A stretch of 64,000 nt of DNA from Thalassobacterium sedimentorum (lineage in GTDB: Bacteria > Verrucomicrobiota > Verrucomicrobiia > Opitutales > Coraliomargaritaceae). Shown one piece after another: positions 53,528-62,845 of this stretch. Each line of letters starts with the position of its first letter. Position 1 is the stretch's first letter. Location of the stretch: assembly GCF_031127905.1 (NCBI RefSeq), contig NZ_JARXIC010000008.1, positions 62,001 to 126,000 on the forward strand, written 5' to 3'. The notes under the pieces were generated by a model that did no database searches, was not told the DNA's origin, and saw only the letters and a program-made list of their open reading frames with translations. The translations under genes and the position numbers were made by a program.

Positions 53528-54418
53528 ATGACACTTCAATTACAACGCGTAAGCTTAAGGCCGAACCAATCTTTCTTTGTCGGTCGTTTTGCCAATCCCG
53601 ACTTCAACTTCCCCTATGTGTTTCATCCAGAAATTGAAATACTATATATAGAAAACGGATTCTGCAATGCAATGGTAGGCAACACATCCTATAGAATGAA
53701 CACAGGCGACATTCAAATTATTGGTCGAAATATCCCACACCTATTCCACAATGCACCCGAAGACAGCCAAGGGCCGACATGGGCAAAAAGCATCGTGCTC
53801 GTCTTTCGCCCACGCGAAACCATAGGAGAGCACTTACTCAGCACTCCTGAATTGAGCGACATACGCCGGATCATTGACCGTATTAATAATTCTGGTGTGC
53901 ATGTCAAAGGTAAGACGCGTGAAGTGATTCGAGACCTCTTAATCCGCCAATGTAAGCTAGTGGGTATCGATAGTATGATCGGATTATTGAAAATCCTAAA
54001 GGCCCTATCACAGGCCCCCCAAGAGGACATGCCCGCCATTGATGGAGAGGAATCTAGCAGCTCGGCGATGCACGATCAAGATATTAGGCGCTTGAATCGA
54101 GTCTTTGAATATATTCAGCAAAATTTTAATGATACGATCAGTCTGAACGAAATTGCAGATATCGCCAAAATGGCTCCAGCCTCCTTTAGTCGTTTCTTTC
54201 GCAAAAAAACAAAAGGCACTTTTCAAAACTACCTAATCGAATACCGTATCAAAGAAGCGAGTATTAGCTTAATGCAAAGCGAAAAAAATGTGACAGAAAT
54301 TTGTTATGAAACGGGCTTCAATAACCTATCCAACTTCAATCGACACTTTCGCAGACTAAAGGGAAAAAGTCCCACCGAATTTCGAGATCAATGGAGGCGT
54401 GAACACACCGTAAAATGA
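53528..54418 (+). CDS. AraC family transcriptional regulator with cupin sensor domain
   Basis: A 296-residue regulator. The N-terminal cupin fold (about 20-110) shows HPEIEILYIENG and the GDIQIIGRNIPHLFHN metal/ligand region. The C-terminal double HTH (about 195-295) has LNEIADIAKMAPASFSRFFRKK and the second helix ending NLSNFNRHFRRLKGKSPTEFR (key elements SFSRFFRK and NFNRHFRRL). It is embedded among the sulfatase and esterase genes and is the only intact regulator in the polysaccharide region, so it is the best candidate for controlling them in response to a released sugar. Its gene converges on a sulfatase gene with a 92-bp gap. Confidence 0.92.
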   Translation: MTLQLQRVSLRPNQSFFVGRFANPDFNFPYVFHPEIEILYIENGFCNAMVGNTSYRMNTGDIQIIGRNIPHLFHNAPEDSQGPTWAKSIVLVFRPRETIGEHLLSTPELSDIRRIIDRINNSGVHVKGKTREVIRDLLIRQCKLVGIDSMIGLLKILKALSQAPQEDMPAIDGEESSSSAMHDQDIRRLNRVFEYIQQNFNDTISLNEIADIAKMAPASFSRFFRKKTKGTFQNYLIEYRIKEASISLMQSEKNVTEICYETGFNNLSNFNRHFRRLKGKSPTEFRDQWRREHTVK

Positions 54419-54510
54419 ATCCTATAACAACAAAACCTAGCCAAACCTTCGCTCTGTTTAACCTTATAAATAGAAATTGAAACGATACAAGTTGCAGCGC
54501 CAGAAAGTAG

Positions 54511-55902
54511 TTAAGGCTTAAGCGTTGGATCATTGGTCTGCTTACGCCAGAGTTGAAGTTGACTGTTCAAATCAGCCACTCGATCTTTGAAATCACCTCG
54601 ATACGCAAGATTTTCAAAACAGTTCGGATCCGTAGCAAGATTGTAGAGTTCATACCTAGGAGGCTGACGATAGGTCTGATACACAGTATCCGTATCCACG
54701 CCTTCAAGCGGATACCCTGAATCGCCTGGCCATAAGGGTGCTCCGTCCGTTTCAGGGCGCGGACGAACCGCATTTGAGCTTAAATTTTCAATAAAAACTA
54801 AATCTTCCAATCGCATGACACGCATAGGGAAAGTCGCGTCAGCTTGGTGTGCAGTATAACTTGAAAAGAGAGGCCTTTCTACATCTGCCACTGCTTCTCC
54901 CTCAAGAATGCCAAGTAAGGACTGACCGGGCAAATCATCGATCACCGGCGCACCAACATAATCCAATATCGTGGGTAAGATATCAACCGTTGAAACTGGT
55001 TGCTGACTCAGAGCCTCTGATTGGAGGTTAGGACCGCTCACAATAAACGGAATTCGAAGGCCTAAGTCATAGGATGACATTTTCGCCCGTGGAAAAGGTG
55101 GGCCATGATCCCCGATGAAGATGATCAGCGTATTATCCATGACTTCATTATCTTCAAGCATGTCCATAAAGAGACCAATGCCAGTATCCAAACGATTGAT
55201 ACAGTTGAGGTAACTTGCCGTGCGCTGTTTCAAGGCTGCACTCGAATAGCCAGAAAAAGGGAACACCTCCGTCTGCTCGGAACTGACAGGATCTTCAGGC
55301 AGCCCCAATCTTTGGTCGAATAAAGGGACGTGCGGATCGATATAACTCATGACCAAAAAGAACGGTCCCGAATTGCCAGCCACGAAGCCTTCAGCAATTT
55401 CAGACATCGCAACGACATCACGATTATTAGCGACCAAGTCTCGATTAACTTCTTGCGTCAATTGATAATCCCACGGGCATAGATCATGCGGTGCGATATG
55501 GTATTTGCCAATCACCCCAGTACGATACCCGCGTGCTTTTAGTTCTGAAGCAATCGTCGGATAATGGTCGTCCATCGAAAAGCCATGATGAGCAAGCCCA
55601 ACGAGCCCCGTTTGATGTGGATATCGGCCCGTATGAATACTCCCACGGGAAGGGCTACAACTGGCCGCAGTGACCCAAGCAGTTTCAAAGCGAGTCCCCG
55701 TGGATGCCAGCTGATCAATATTTGGCGTCAGGGCTTGTGGGTCACCATAACATCCCAACTGTATACCTAGATCATCGGCAATGATTAAGATCACATTCGG
55801 TTGAGACGAGAGAACGGGTTCTTCGCCGGCAAAACTGTACAGTGGGGAAATCCCCCCAAGGACGATGAAGCAACAGATTTGTAATGCTCGCTGTAATTTC
55901 AT
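54511..55902 (-). CDS. Secreted sulfatase (heparan N-sulfatase-like)
   Basis: A 463-residue type I sulfatase with a signal peptide (ICCFIVLGGISPLYSFAG). The formylglycine site is C82 in ASCSPSRGSIHTGRYPHQTG, metal ligands are in IIADDLGIQLGCYGD and FIGDHGPPFPR, and HYPTIASELKARGYRTGVIGKYH follows the active site (key elements TGVIGKYH). The overall pattern is closest to the N-sulfoglucosamine sulfohydrolase-like group. It should act in the periplasm on a sulfated polysaccharide. The adjacent sialate O-acetylesterase ends 13 bp upstream, so the two are cotranscribed and probably act on the same glycan. Confidence 0.93.
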   Translation of the reverse strand: MKLQRALQICCFIVLGGISPLYSFAGEEPVLSSQPNVILIIADDLGIQLGCYGDPQALTPNIDQLASTGTRFETAWVTAASCSPSRGSIHTGRYPHQTGLVGLAHHGFSMDDHYPTIASELKARGYRTGVIGKYHIAPHDLCPWDYQLTQEVNRDLVANNRDVVAMSEIAEGFVAGNSGPFFLVMSYIDPHVPLFDQRLGLPEDPVSSEQTEVFPFSGYSSAALKQRTASYLNCINRLDTGIGLFMDMLEDNEVMDNTLIIFIGDHGPPFPRAKMSSYDLGLRIPFIVSGPNLQSEALSQQPVSTVDILPTILDYVGAPVIDDLPGQSLLGILEGEAVADVERPLFSSYTAHQADATFPMRVMRLEDLVFIENLSSNAVRPRPETDGAPLWPGDSGYPLEGVDTDTVYQTYRQPPRYELYNLATDPNCFENLAYRGDFKDRVADLNSQLQLWRKQTNDPTLKP

Positions 55903-55915
55903 GGGTAAGGAAAAA

Positions 55916-57439
55916 TCAGTCCTTGTCAGTACGGAATGGCATCAGTGGTAAGTCTGACTGATTATATACATTCACGTCCGGGTTACTCGCCCAAGCATGT
56001 CTAACAGCAACCGGTGCTGAAACAGCAGGATGCCAAGCGATAATCTGGCCACCGTCAATTTCGCACTCCGCCCAATACCAAGGGCCCGATTCACCTCGGA
56101 TGGCAAAAGCATTCGGCGCTTTACCGTCAACCGTATGTAGACCACCTTCGGCATTCTCAAATTGAATAAAGACTTTTCCATCCTTAATCGAATATTCGCC
56201 TGTATATCGCGGACTCAAGTAAGGAGCCTCTTCGACGGCATACACTCCGCCCAGCACGGCTAGAGCTAAACGCGCACCGACCGCTTGCTTATTACCCGGG
56301 TGAATGGTTGTCGCATCCCCCACATCAATTGCTGTGGCGAAAAATGTATTGGGCAACTCTAAGACAGAGGCTTGAGCCTCCCGAATATAACTCCAATTTA
56401 CAGCCGCCTCTTCATCAACTGGGTTTTGTTGTGGTGCCATAAAATTCGCTAATTCAACATAAATAAATGGAAAGTCGTTTTTCCAATCAGCTCTCCATGA
56501 TTCAACCAACATAGGGAAAGTGGTTTTATACAAACTGGGTCCACCCCACTTACCTTCACGGTCATTGGCTTCGCCTTGATACCAGATCGCGCCTTTAAAG
56601 GTGTAAGGAATCAAAGGATGTATCATCGCATTATAGGAACGAGCTGGAGCTTTTTCATATTTGGCACCATAGATCCAATTGCCTCTGCCATCTTTCGCTC
56701 GCTGCTCGCGGGGAGTATCCGTGTAAGCTTTCAACTCATCTAAGAGCACTGCGGAATCGGAATTAGCCAACATGGATTCTTTGGGGATCCATGCTTGAAC
56801 AGGAGTGCCCCCAGTAGCGCTGAGAATCAATCCTACAGGTTGCTGAAGCGACTGCTGCAATCCTCGACCGAAATAGTAACCACTCGCTGAAAAACCTGCG
56901 ACCGTTTCAGGCGTACAAACCAACCACTCACCTGTCAGATCCTCCAAAGGCGCGGAAGCTGCGTCCCGCTTAACCGCAAATAGGCGAAGCTCTGGATAAT
57001 TTGCAGCCTTGATCTCGTTTTCAGCATCATTGGCATTACGAACAGGCCAGCGCATGTTCGACTGCCCCGTGCATAACCAAACTTCACCTGAGAGCACATT
57101 CACAAATTCAACGCGCTCGCCTGAACCGTCATCCACTTCAACGCTTAAGCTCAATCCAGAATCAATCGCAGCCGTCTCAAGCTCCCATTTCCCATCATCC
57201 CCCACTTTTACCTTTCCCGAGGCGATCACCGCTTCTGCCGCATTTTTGATACTCACGACCACTTCGCTACCAGCATTCGCCTTACCCGCAAATGCCAAAG
57301 GTTTATTCGCCTGAAGCACCATATTATCGCCATAGATCGCGGGCAACCATGGCTTCGCATTCAGTAAACTACTGAATGATATGAATAAACTCAAACAGAT
57401 CGCAAATACAATATAATAAGGGGTGGATAATCTATACAT
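55916..57439 (-). CDS. Sialate O-acetylesterase (SGNH-type)
   Basis: From ATG 57439 this 507-residue exported esterase begins with a signal peptide (YIVFAICLSLFISFSSLLNA) and the family start KPWLPAIYGDNMVLQ. The nucleophile is S127 in CTGQSNMRWP, and the Asp/His element is DVGDATTIHPGNKQ. It lacks the extra C-terminal domain of the esterase at 47744 but is otherwise closely similar to it, so the two are paralogues. It should deacetylate a sugar before desulfation or chain cleavage. It precedes a secreted sulfatase by 13 bp. An in-frame TTG lies at 57448. Confidence 0.94.
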   Translation of the reverse strand: MYRLSTPYYIVFAICLSLFISFSSLLNAKPWLPAIYGDNMVLQANKPLAFAGKANAGSEVVVSIKNAAEAVIASGKVKVGDDGKWELETAAIDSGLSLSVEVDDGSGERVEFVNVLSGEVWLCTGQSNMRWPVRNANDAENEIKAANYPELRLFAVKRDAASAPLEDLTGEWLVCTPETVAGFSASGYYFGRGLQQSLQQPVGLILSATGGTPVQAWIPKESMLANSDSAVLLDELKAYTDTPREQRAKDGRGNWIYGAKYEKAPARSYNAMIHPLIPYTFKGAIWYQGEANDREGKWGGPSLYKTTFPMLVESWRADWKNDFPFIYVELANFMAPQQNPVDEEAAVNWSYIREAQASVLELPNTFFATAIDVGDATTIHPGNKQAVGARLALAVLGGVYAVEEAPYLSPRYTGEYSIKDGKVFIQFENAEGGLHTVDGKAPNAFAIRGESGPWYWAECEIDGGQIIAWHPAVSAPVAVRHAWASNPDVNVYNQSDLPLMPFRTDKD

Positions 57440-57950
57440 ATCTAACAACTTACAATATCTGACGACAGAAGGCTTTGCACTATTTACCTAGAGTAGATAC
57501 TATTATTGCATAATTTTCAGAACTCAAGCACACCTGCCATTATCCGCATTCGACATACACACGTGGAGATCGTAAAATTACACTAAGCTTACCTAGCGGG
57601 AACCGATCGTCTTTTAACACATTTACTCTACTGAAGATTCATCAGATTGCAAAGCAAGTTGACTAAAACAACGCTTATGCATTTTCAGACGCTTTTCGAC
57701 GTCATACTGGCAAACGATCTAGAGCCTACAAACGAATGAACTTGAGCTCCGATGAACTTGCCCAAATTAACGCGCGAATTGAGATCAGTCTCAAGACAAT
57801 TGATGCTAAAATAATATTAGTAGATGTCAACCAGCGCGTATGCGCGGAGCACTTAATCTGCTAAAATAAGAGACTATCATATACAGTATATGACCATTCA
57901 AATCCTATATCCCTAAATCACCTCACCTTACTCCTAAAAAAAGAATCACG
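57440..57950. other. 510-bp intergenic region between divergent esterase and PEP-CTERM genes
   Basis: The gap holds the two divergent promoters. It contains a fragment of an AraC-family gene (57667-57864) and, near the esterase, GTAGATACTATTATT (57492-57506), a relative of a motif found upstream of other genes in this region. A short CATATA/TATATG stem (57878-57892) lies 58 bp before the PEP-CTERM start. No intact gene is seen. Confidence 0.4.
57667..57864 (+). pseudogene. AraC-family regulator tail fragment
   Basis: A 65-codon open frame bounded by stops (57664-57666 and 57862-57864). It contains FSDAFRRHTGKRSRAYKR, which resembles the last recognition helix and tail of AraC/XylS regulators ('FSRAFRRHTGxSPRAYRR'). 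It continues from an internal ATG (57736) for 42 more codons of unrecognised sequence (NLSSDELAQINARIE...). The rest of a regulator is missing upstream in all frames that I checked. It is most likely a remnant of a lost local regulator; a chance match or a very short real ORF from 57736 cannot be excluded. Confidence 0.4.
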
Positions 57951-58712
57951 ATGAAAAAGACCCCAATCATTCTAGCAGCAGCGCTCGTATTTGCTGTGAC
58001 CTCATACGGGCAAGCAACTGTCACTTTTGACGGACCTGTACGTATCTTCAACTCAGACCCCGCGACGACACTTGACACTGATGGCACACTACTTTTGGGC
58101 ATGAATGTCGGTAGTGCTTCGGATGTAATAGTCGACACTAATAGGTCTGAGGGCTCATTGACTTTCACTGGTTCAGACATTAGTGGTGCAACCCAGACAG
58201 TCTCAGGGGGCGGCGTCTCTCTCACGGTGTCGCCAGATAATGCGTTCGCTTCGAGAGGTGAAGCAACTTATTCTAATAACCCAGATTTAGAAACGTTATT
58301 CAGCAGCTTTGCGATGTCGAATGCATCCAATGCTGCGTCATCTCGCATCACCTTGTCTTTAAGTGGACTCACTGACGGGCAAGAATATCGGTTACAATTG
58401 TTGCATTATGATCCAGGGGTTGAACCAAACTCTCGTGAAATGAATCTCTATAATGCAGACGATTTGCTCAACAATACTGGAGTTTTCACATATTATGACA
58501 GTTCAAGTAACATTGCTTTAAATGCAGTCGTCATCACGGCGACGTGGACTGCGGTCGGCACGACTCAAAGCTTTTTTCTAGATGGCGAAGGGGCATTTGA
58601 TCGCTCCGTCCTGAATGCTGCCATCCTCCATTCAATCCCTGAGCCTGCTACTTATGCAGCCTTTGCTGGCCTGCTCGCCTTTTCGGCCATTATGTTCCGC
58701 CGCTGCCGTTAG
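57951..58712 (+). CDS. PEP-CTERM sorting domain protein
   Basis: A 253-residue exported protein: signal peptide (MKKTPIILAAALVFAVTSYG), beta-rich domain, and a C-terminal anchor IPEPATYAAFAGLLAF ending FRRCR. The domain shares landmarks with the PEP-CTERM protein at 46821: LLLGMNVGSASD, SGLTDGQEYRLQLLHY, NSREMNLYN and a Thr/Ser-rich final strand before HSIPEP. It is therefore another member of the same family. The anchor's basic end is RRCR instead of RRRR. It is transcribed divergently from the esterase-sulfatase pair; function unknown, probably envelope or matrix located. Confidence 0.83.
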   Translation: MKKTPIILAAALVFAVTSYGQATVTFDGPVRIFNSDPATTLDTDGTLLLGMNVGSASDVIVDTNRSEGSLTFTGSDISGATQTVSGGGVSLTVSPDNAFASRGEATYSNNPDLETLFSSFAMSNASNAASSRITLSLSGLTDGQEYRLQLLHYDPGVEPNSREMNLYNADDLLNNTGVFTYYDSSSNIALNAVVITATWTAVGTTQSFFLDGEGAFDRSVLNAAILHSIPEPATYAAFAGLLAFSAIMFRRCR

Positions 58713-59011
58713 TTTCAATCAACATACATATACGTAAATCGAACTAATCGATTGTATGCACCATAAATAGAGCTCCATTTAGCTCTGAAACTAAACTGCA
58801 CTCAAAGCCTCAAACAAGCTTGTAGCGACATCCCATTAGCTCTCAGCCACCCCGAGCCTAAGCTAAACGTTATCCCACTCATATCAGGTAGACTTGCGCT
58901 GAGCATGGCACTACTACACTATCGATCAGTTAATTAGGATAGCGCACTAGATCTCTTTTAACTTCCGATGTAACGTTTCACCTGAGTCAGTATCAATAAT
59001 CTCTCCTAGGC
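58713..59011. other. 300-bp gene-free region
   Basis: No gene was found between the PEP-CTERM stop and the broken tail of the large protein. A weak 6-bp stem AGAGCT/AGCTCT (58769-58786) lies 57 bp after the stop but has no T tract, so termination here is uncertain. Confidence 0.3.
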
Positions 59012-59216
59012 TTACAACTCTGGCCTGAGAACAATCCCGGCATTATCCATGTAGAAATCCAAATCAACTGTGCCGCCAGACGCGCTTTGACCACGTCGGC
59101 AAGTATATCCAAAGGTAATATTTCCTCCGTTACTGCTAAAATCAATCGAATTACCGCCCCCAATTTCACTAAAATCCTCAGTGACAAGATTTGAAAGGCT
59201 AACTGTAGTCCATCCA
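59012..59216 (-). pseudogene. Frameshifted, internally deleted C-terminal domain of the large toroid protein
   Basis: Immediately beyond the TAG of the 59217 gene, another minus-strand frame (open from about 59311 to a TAA at 59012-59014) encodes GNSIDFSSNGGNITFGYTC and RRGQSASGGTVDLDFYMDN. These are the C-terminal landmarks of the domain present at the N-terminus of the same protein (GTLDFSSTGGEVCFGYAF; RRGQSS; ADLDFYIDN). The in-frame end of the 59217 protein (ALGPDPMVNTWFLGDFSTN) is the beginning of that domain. About 110-130 codons between them are missing and the junction is out of frame. The second copy has therefore been disabled by a deletion. Confidence 0.7.
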
Positions 59217-62200
59217 CTATTGATTAGTGGAAAAGTCACCAAGAAACCACGTATTGACCATGGGATCTGGCCCCAAAGCGATAGTGCCAGCTGTAGAGTT
59301 ATCCCAAACAATACAAATCAACCCGTGGCTTGGAACGATAAGACTAATTTGCTGCCCAATATGACTAGATGGGATCACTGACTTAGCTCGCTCATCAGTG
59401 ATCATAACATCGTAAACCACGGAATTCGGAAGTGTATAAGAGAGTGTCTGACTGCTCGACTCAGTACTCTGCCATACATCGTAGGTCCTCCCATCAATTT
59501 CTACACGAAATCCAGCAAAGCCAGTCTGGTCGAGCTTATCATATAGAGACACCTCGCCACCACTCTGATCCCGAACATGAATTGCAGCTTCATAATCAAG
59601 ATTACTCAGGATGGCTTCGCAATTAGCATCCTCTTGAAGAAAAATCTCATCCGCATCCGGGTCTCCACGATTATCGGTAATCTGGGCATTGCCATGACTG
59701 ACGGAATCAAAAGTCGTATCGAGAATGCCAATTCGCAGACGCGATGCTACATTATGTCCGCGACATTTGTATTGCTTGCTATAAATGCTTCCCGAGTCTG
59801 TCGGAACCTCTTTCAAGCAATTTTTCTGTTCTGTTCGAATTCGAATACGCACATACTCATCTGTCCGAGTGGAATTGCTGGATTGCATCAGCACTCGACC
59901 AACCAAGTGGTCACCTAAGCCTAGCCATATCTGTTGCACATCCCAATCAGTTTCAGAGTTCTCGGGCAGGAATGTCGCTTGCTTTCGTGGACGATATATT
60001 GCACCCAAGACTGCAACAGGAGTATCTTCATCCGCCGAGACCATCGTACTCCCTATATAGTTTTGTCCTGTAACAAACGCCGCACGCCCCTGCAACGACT
60101 TGGAAACATCCAGAGGCAATAAGCCGACTTCCGGACTGACCATAGTCAGCCCTCTAGCAGCATAAGCATTGATATCCTGCGTCGAATTACTCGAATCTTT
60201 TTCTAAACTCAAAACCCCGACCAAGCTATCCTGAGCTGGCCCAAGAGAGCCAACCATCCCGATGTGCCAATTACCTACGTCATGGCCCGCTCGCGTTCGA
60301 AATCCTCCGATATCCGGATCCAGTTCCATCGCGTTTGTGGCCGGATCAGCCGCAACAACACTCGCATCCCAGAACTCCAAACCTAGAATGGCATCAGCCT
60401 TGTCAAGTTTACCCAATGCGAACTGATCTTGCGCAAACCTTCGAACAATACTATTTCCTGAAATAGACGCAACAATATCAAATTCACCGGCATATCCCAC
60501 ACGATTTCGACTCATAGTATGCTTCCATGCCGGACTTGTCGCATTCTCAGGAACTCCCTGCAACCATGCCTTTGCAAAATGATCACTCATAGCGTCCAGA
60601 ATATCGCGAGCATCTAACGATTGCGTGTGAAGTATATATTGCGCAAGCATACGCACAATTAACCTAGAATAAGCCGCTTGAGCATTACTCGAGATAGACG
60701 CATTAGTCCAATTCGACGTATAAGGCACCGATCCACCTGGCAACATCACTTCTTCAAGAATATAACCGACAATCTCTTCGGCACTCTCTAAGTAATCATC
60801 CTCAGCATAGAGTTTACCCGCGGCTCCCATGCCTGTCGCATACGTTGCATCAATATTTGGATATGCTCCCGAGAGCTTCGTCCCCCAGTCTAATTGAGTC
60901 CTCTGCCCATATTCATCGTACTGGAAATCTACTGCAGGCTGAAGTGCAGACATCCACTCGGCCATTATCGTCTCATCAAAAACGTTCGCCTTCTGTAACT
61001 CCCAAAGACTTGGCATCAAGGCCGCAAGCACAAAACGGTCGCTATTCGAATCACCTGAACGCCCACTATTGGGCCACCACCAACGATTCCCAGCACTAAT
61101 CGTACCTCCGAGATGATCACAGAGATAGTCAATCTGCTCTCCAACCAAGCTGAGTATATCAGACTTCATTGCACTCTCAATTTCCGCCAAATCATGGCTG
61201 AGCGCCCAGACCCGGTAACGAAGATCCTCAGCTATTTTTCGAAAATCAGGATTAATAGTGAAACTTCCATCCAGATTGGGATCAGGCATATCTGGAATTG
61301 TGAAAGTTCCCTGTTCGAAACTATCATTCAACCAATCTGCATATTTATTTCCGCCGACTTCATGTAATGCTAAAGCATTAAGCAAAGCACGACCATTTAC
61401 AGCAGAAGAAAGGCGAAAAGTTTGTGAAGTGCTGTTTGCAGTAAAGATCGTAGAAAGCCTAACAGCAGGTCCATCAGCGGAAACGTAAGAGAAAGCAGGT
61501 GACTGAACACCTGGACTATCATCCGTTGAAAAAATCATCGCACGCGTTTGAGGCGAAACTCCTTCTTGAAAATGAAATGTTTGCAGACGGTATTTCGCTT
61601 CCGGAACCAGACCTGAAAAAGTGATGTCGATATATGCAGTTTGCGGACCGGCAAAAGCCGTGCTCGCATGACCAGTGAGCAATCCGTTCCATTCTGAAGT
61701 AGAGTACATAGACGTCGCCCAATTACCGCGCACACTGCCACTTGAAGATGTGACGGTCACCGTAACCCCATTCTGCGTTGATACTGCGGTTGTTGTGTTA
61801 GTCCCTCCTGGAGCATGAAACTCAACCTCATTAACAATGACATTGGATGCTCCACTAGGCCCCAGATTCACAGCAGCAAGTAATTCTCCTTCATTTAGCA
61901 CACATGGCTCGCCACTCTCGTCGAGAATACTACTAACTGCATTGATATAAACTAATTGATTAGTGCTCAATTCGAGCTCAATATTATCGATGTAAAAATC
62001 CAAATCTGCAGTATTCGTAGTGCTCGATTGTCCACGCCGAAAAGCATAACCAAAGCAAACCTCCCCTCCCGTCGAACTGAAGTCGAGCGTCCCAGAACCA
62101 CCGTCCAATCGGACAAAGGAAGAAGCTAAGGCATTATCAATCGTATATTCCCACCAAGTGTCCCCATGATCGAGCAACACATTATACCCCGTTTCATTAC

Positions 62201-62609
62201 TAATGTATTCCACTCCATCCTGTTCTGCCGCAATAAAGAGCTTTACAGTTTGTTCAGGTTTAAAATCACCAGCCAATTTGACAGATTCAATCTCTCCAGC
62301 GGTGGAAGGATCATAGCACCAATTACTATTAAACGCCGTCGTATAAATAGCTATATTTGCGTTACTATTACCAGTATAGCGCATATTTTGACACAACGAC
62401 GGAGCAGAATTTCCTTCAACATTAGAAACCGATAGGGAATCCGTGTAACTAGCGACACCGTTATTAAATGAATACGAACCAAGCGACCATGTACTTGTAG
62501 TAGGATTCGCTTCTAATCCAAAAATAACGCCATTCGCATGAACTACATTCAGCTGTAATACCAGGACAGCAGTGACACTCAAAACACTCAGGGGAATAGG
62601 GAATCTCAT
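59217..62609 (-). CDS. Large secreted multidomain protein with alpha/alpha-toroid core (putative polysaccharide lyase)
   Basis: From ATG 62609 (signal peptide MRFPIPLSVLSVTAVLVLQL) this is 1130 residues. Order: domain A as in the PEP-CTERM protein at 51646 (about 26-225); domain B as in the proteins at 46821 and 57951 (about 230-420; SGLVPEAKYRLQTFHFQ); a helical core (about 430-800; GGTISAGNRWWWPNSG, GMGAAGKLYAEDDYLESAEE, MSRNRVGYAGEFDIV); a beta-sandwich region; and the start of a second domain A, cut off by a TAG. A helical toroid followed by beta-sandwich is the plan of heparinase- and hyaluronate-lyase-like enzymes, but I cannot assign a family. The longer frame to 62762 adds residues before the signal peptide and is not preferred. 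Confidence 0.6.
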   Translation of the reverse strand: MRFPIPLSVLSVTAVLVLQLNVVHANGVIFGLEANPTTSTWSLGSYSFNNGVASYTDSLSVSNVEGNSAPSLCQNMRYTGNSNANIAIYTTAFNSNWCYDPSTAGEIESVKLAGDFKPEQTVKLFIAAEQDGVEYISNETGYNVLLDHGDTWWEYTIDNALASSFVRLDGGSGTLDFSSTGGEVCFGYAFRRGQSSTTNTADLDFYIDNIELELSTNQLVYINAVSSILDESGEPCVLNEGELLAAVNLGPSGASNVIVNEVEFHAPGGTNTTTAVSTQNGVTVTVTSSSGSVRGNWATSMYSTSEWNGLLTGHASTAFAGPQTAYIDITFSGLVPEAKYRLQTFHFQEGVSPQTRAMIFSTDDSPGVQSPAFSYVSADGPAVRLSTIFTANSTSQTFRLSSAVNGRALLNALALHEVGGNKYADWLNDSFEQGTFTIPDMPDPNLDGSFTINPDFRKIAEDLRYRVWALSHDLAEIESAMKSDILSLVGEQIDYLCDHLGGTISAGNRWWWPNSGRSGDSNSDRFVLAALMPSLWELQKANVFDETIMAEWMSALQPAVDFQYDEYGQRTQLDWGTKLSGAYPNIDATYATGMGAAGKLYAEDDYLESAEEIVGYILEEVMLPGGSVPYTSNWTNASISSNAQAAYSRLIVRMLAQYILHTQSLDARDILDAMSDHFAKAWLQGVPENATSPAWKHTMSRNRVGYAGEFDIVASISGNSIVRRFAQDQFALGKLDKADAILGLEFWDASVVAADPATNAMELDPDIGGFRTRAGHDVGNWHIGMVGSLGPAQDSLVGVLSLEKDSSNSTQDINAYAARGLTMVSPEVGLLPLDVSKSLQGRAAFVTGQNYIGSTMVSADEDTPVAVLGAIYRPRKQATFLPENSETDWDVQQIWLGLGDHLVGRVLMQSSNSTRTDEYVRIRIRTEQKNCLKEVPTDSGSIYSKQYKCRGHNVASRLRIGILDTTFDSVSHGNAQITDNRGDPDADEIFLQEDANCEAILSNLDYEAAIHVRDQSGGEVSLYDKLDQTGFAGFRVEIDGRTYDVWQSTESSSQTLSYTLPNSVVYDVMITDERAKSVIPSSHIGQQISLIVPSHGLICIVWDNSTAGTIALGPDPMVNTWFLGDFSTNQ

Positions 62610-62845
62610 AATATTAATATGGGGGTAGTCTCTTTCCTCTGAATCGAATGCTACGAAATAACAGAAGCACGAACAGAAAGTATAGAGTAGATTAACAGGT
62701 AGGGATCTTGAACTACTATTATACGAAAAAACAAACCACAAGATAGCGTTGAGTTTGCACATGCTGATACTATCTTATCACCTCGAATCGCAATGTAACC
62801 ATTCGAAAATATTTAACCCAGATTAATAGGATGACAAGAGTGCCC

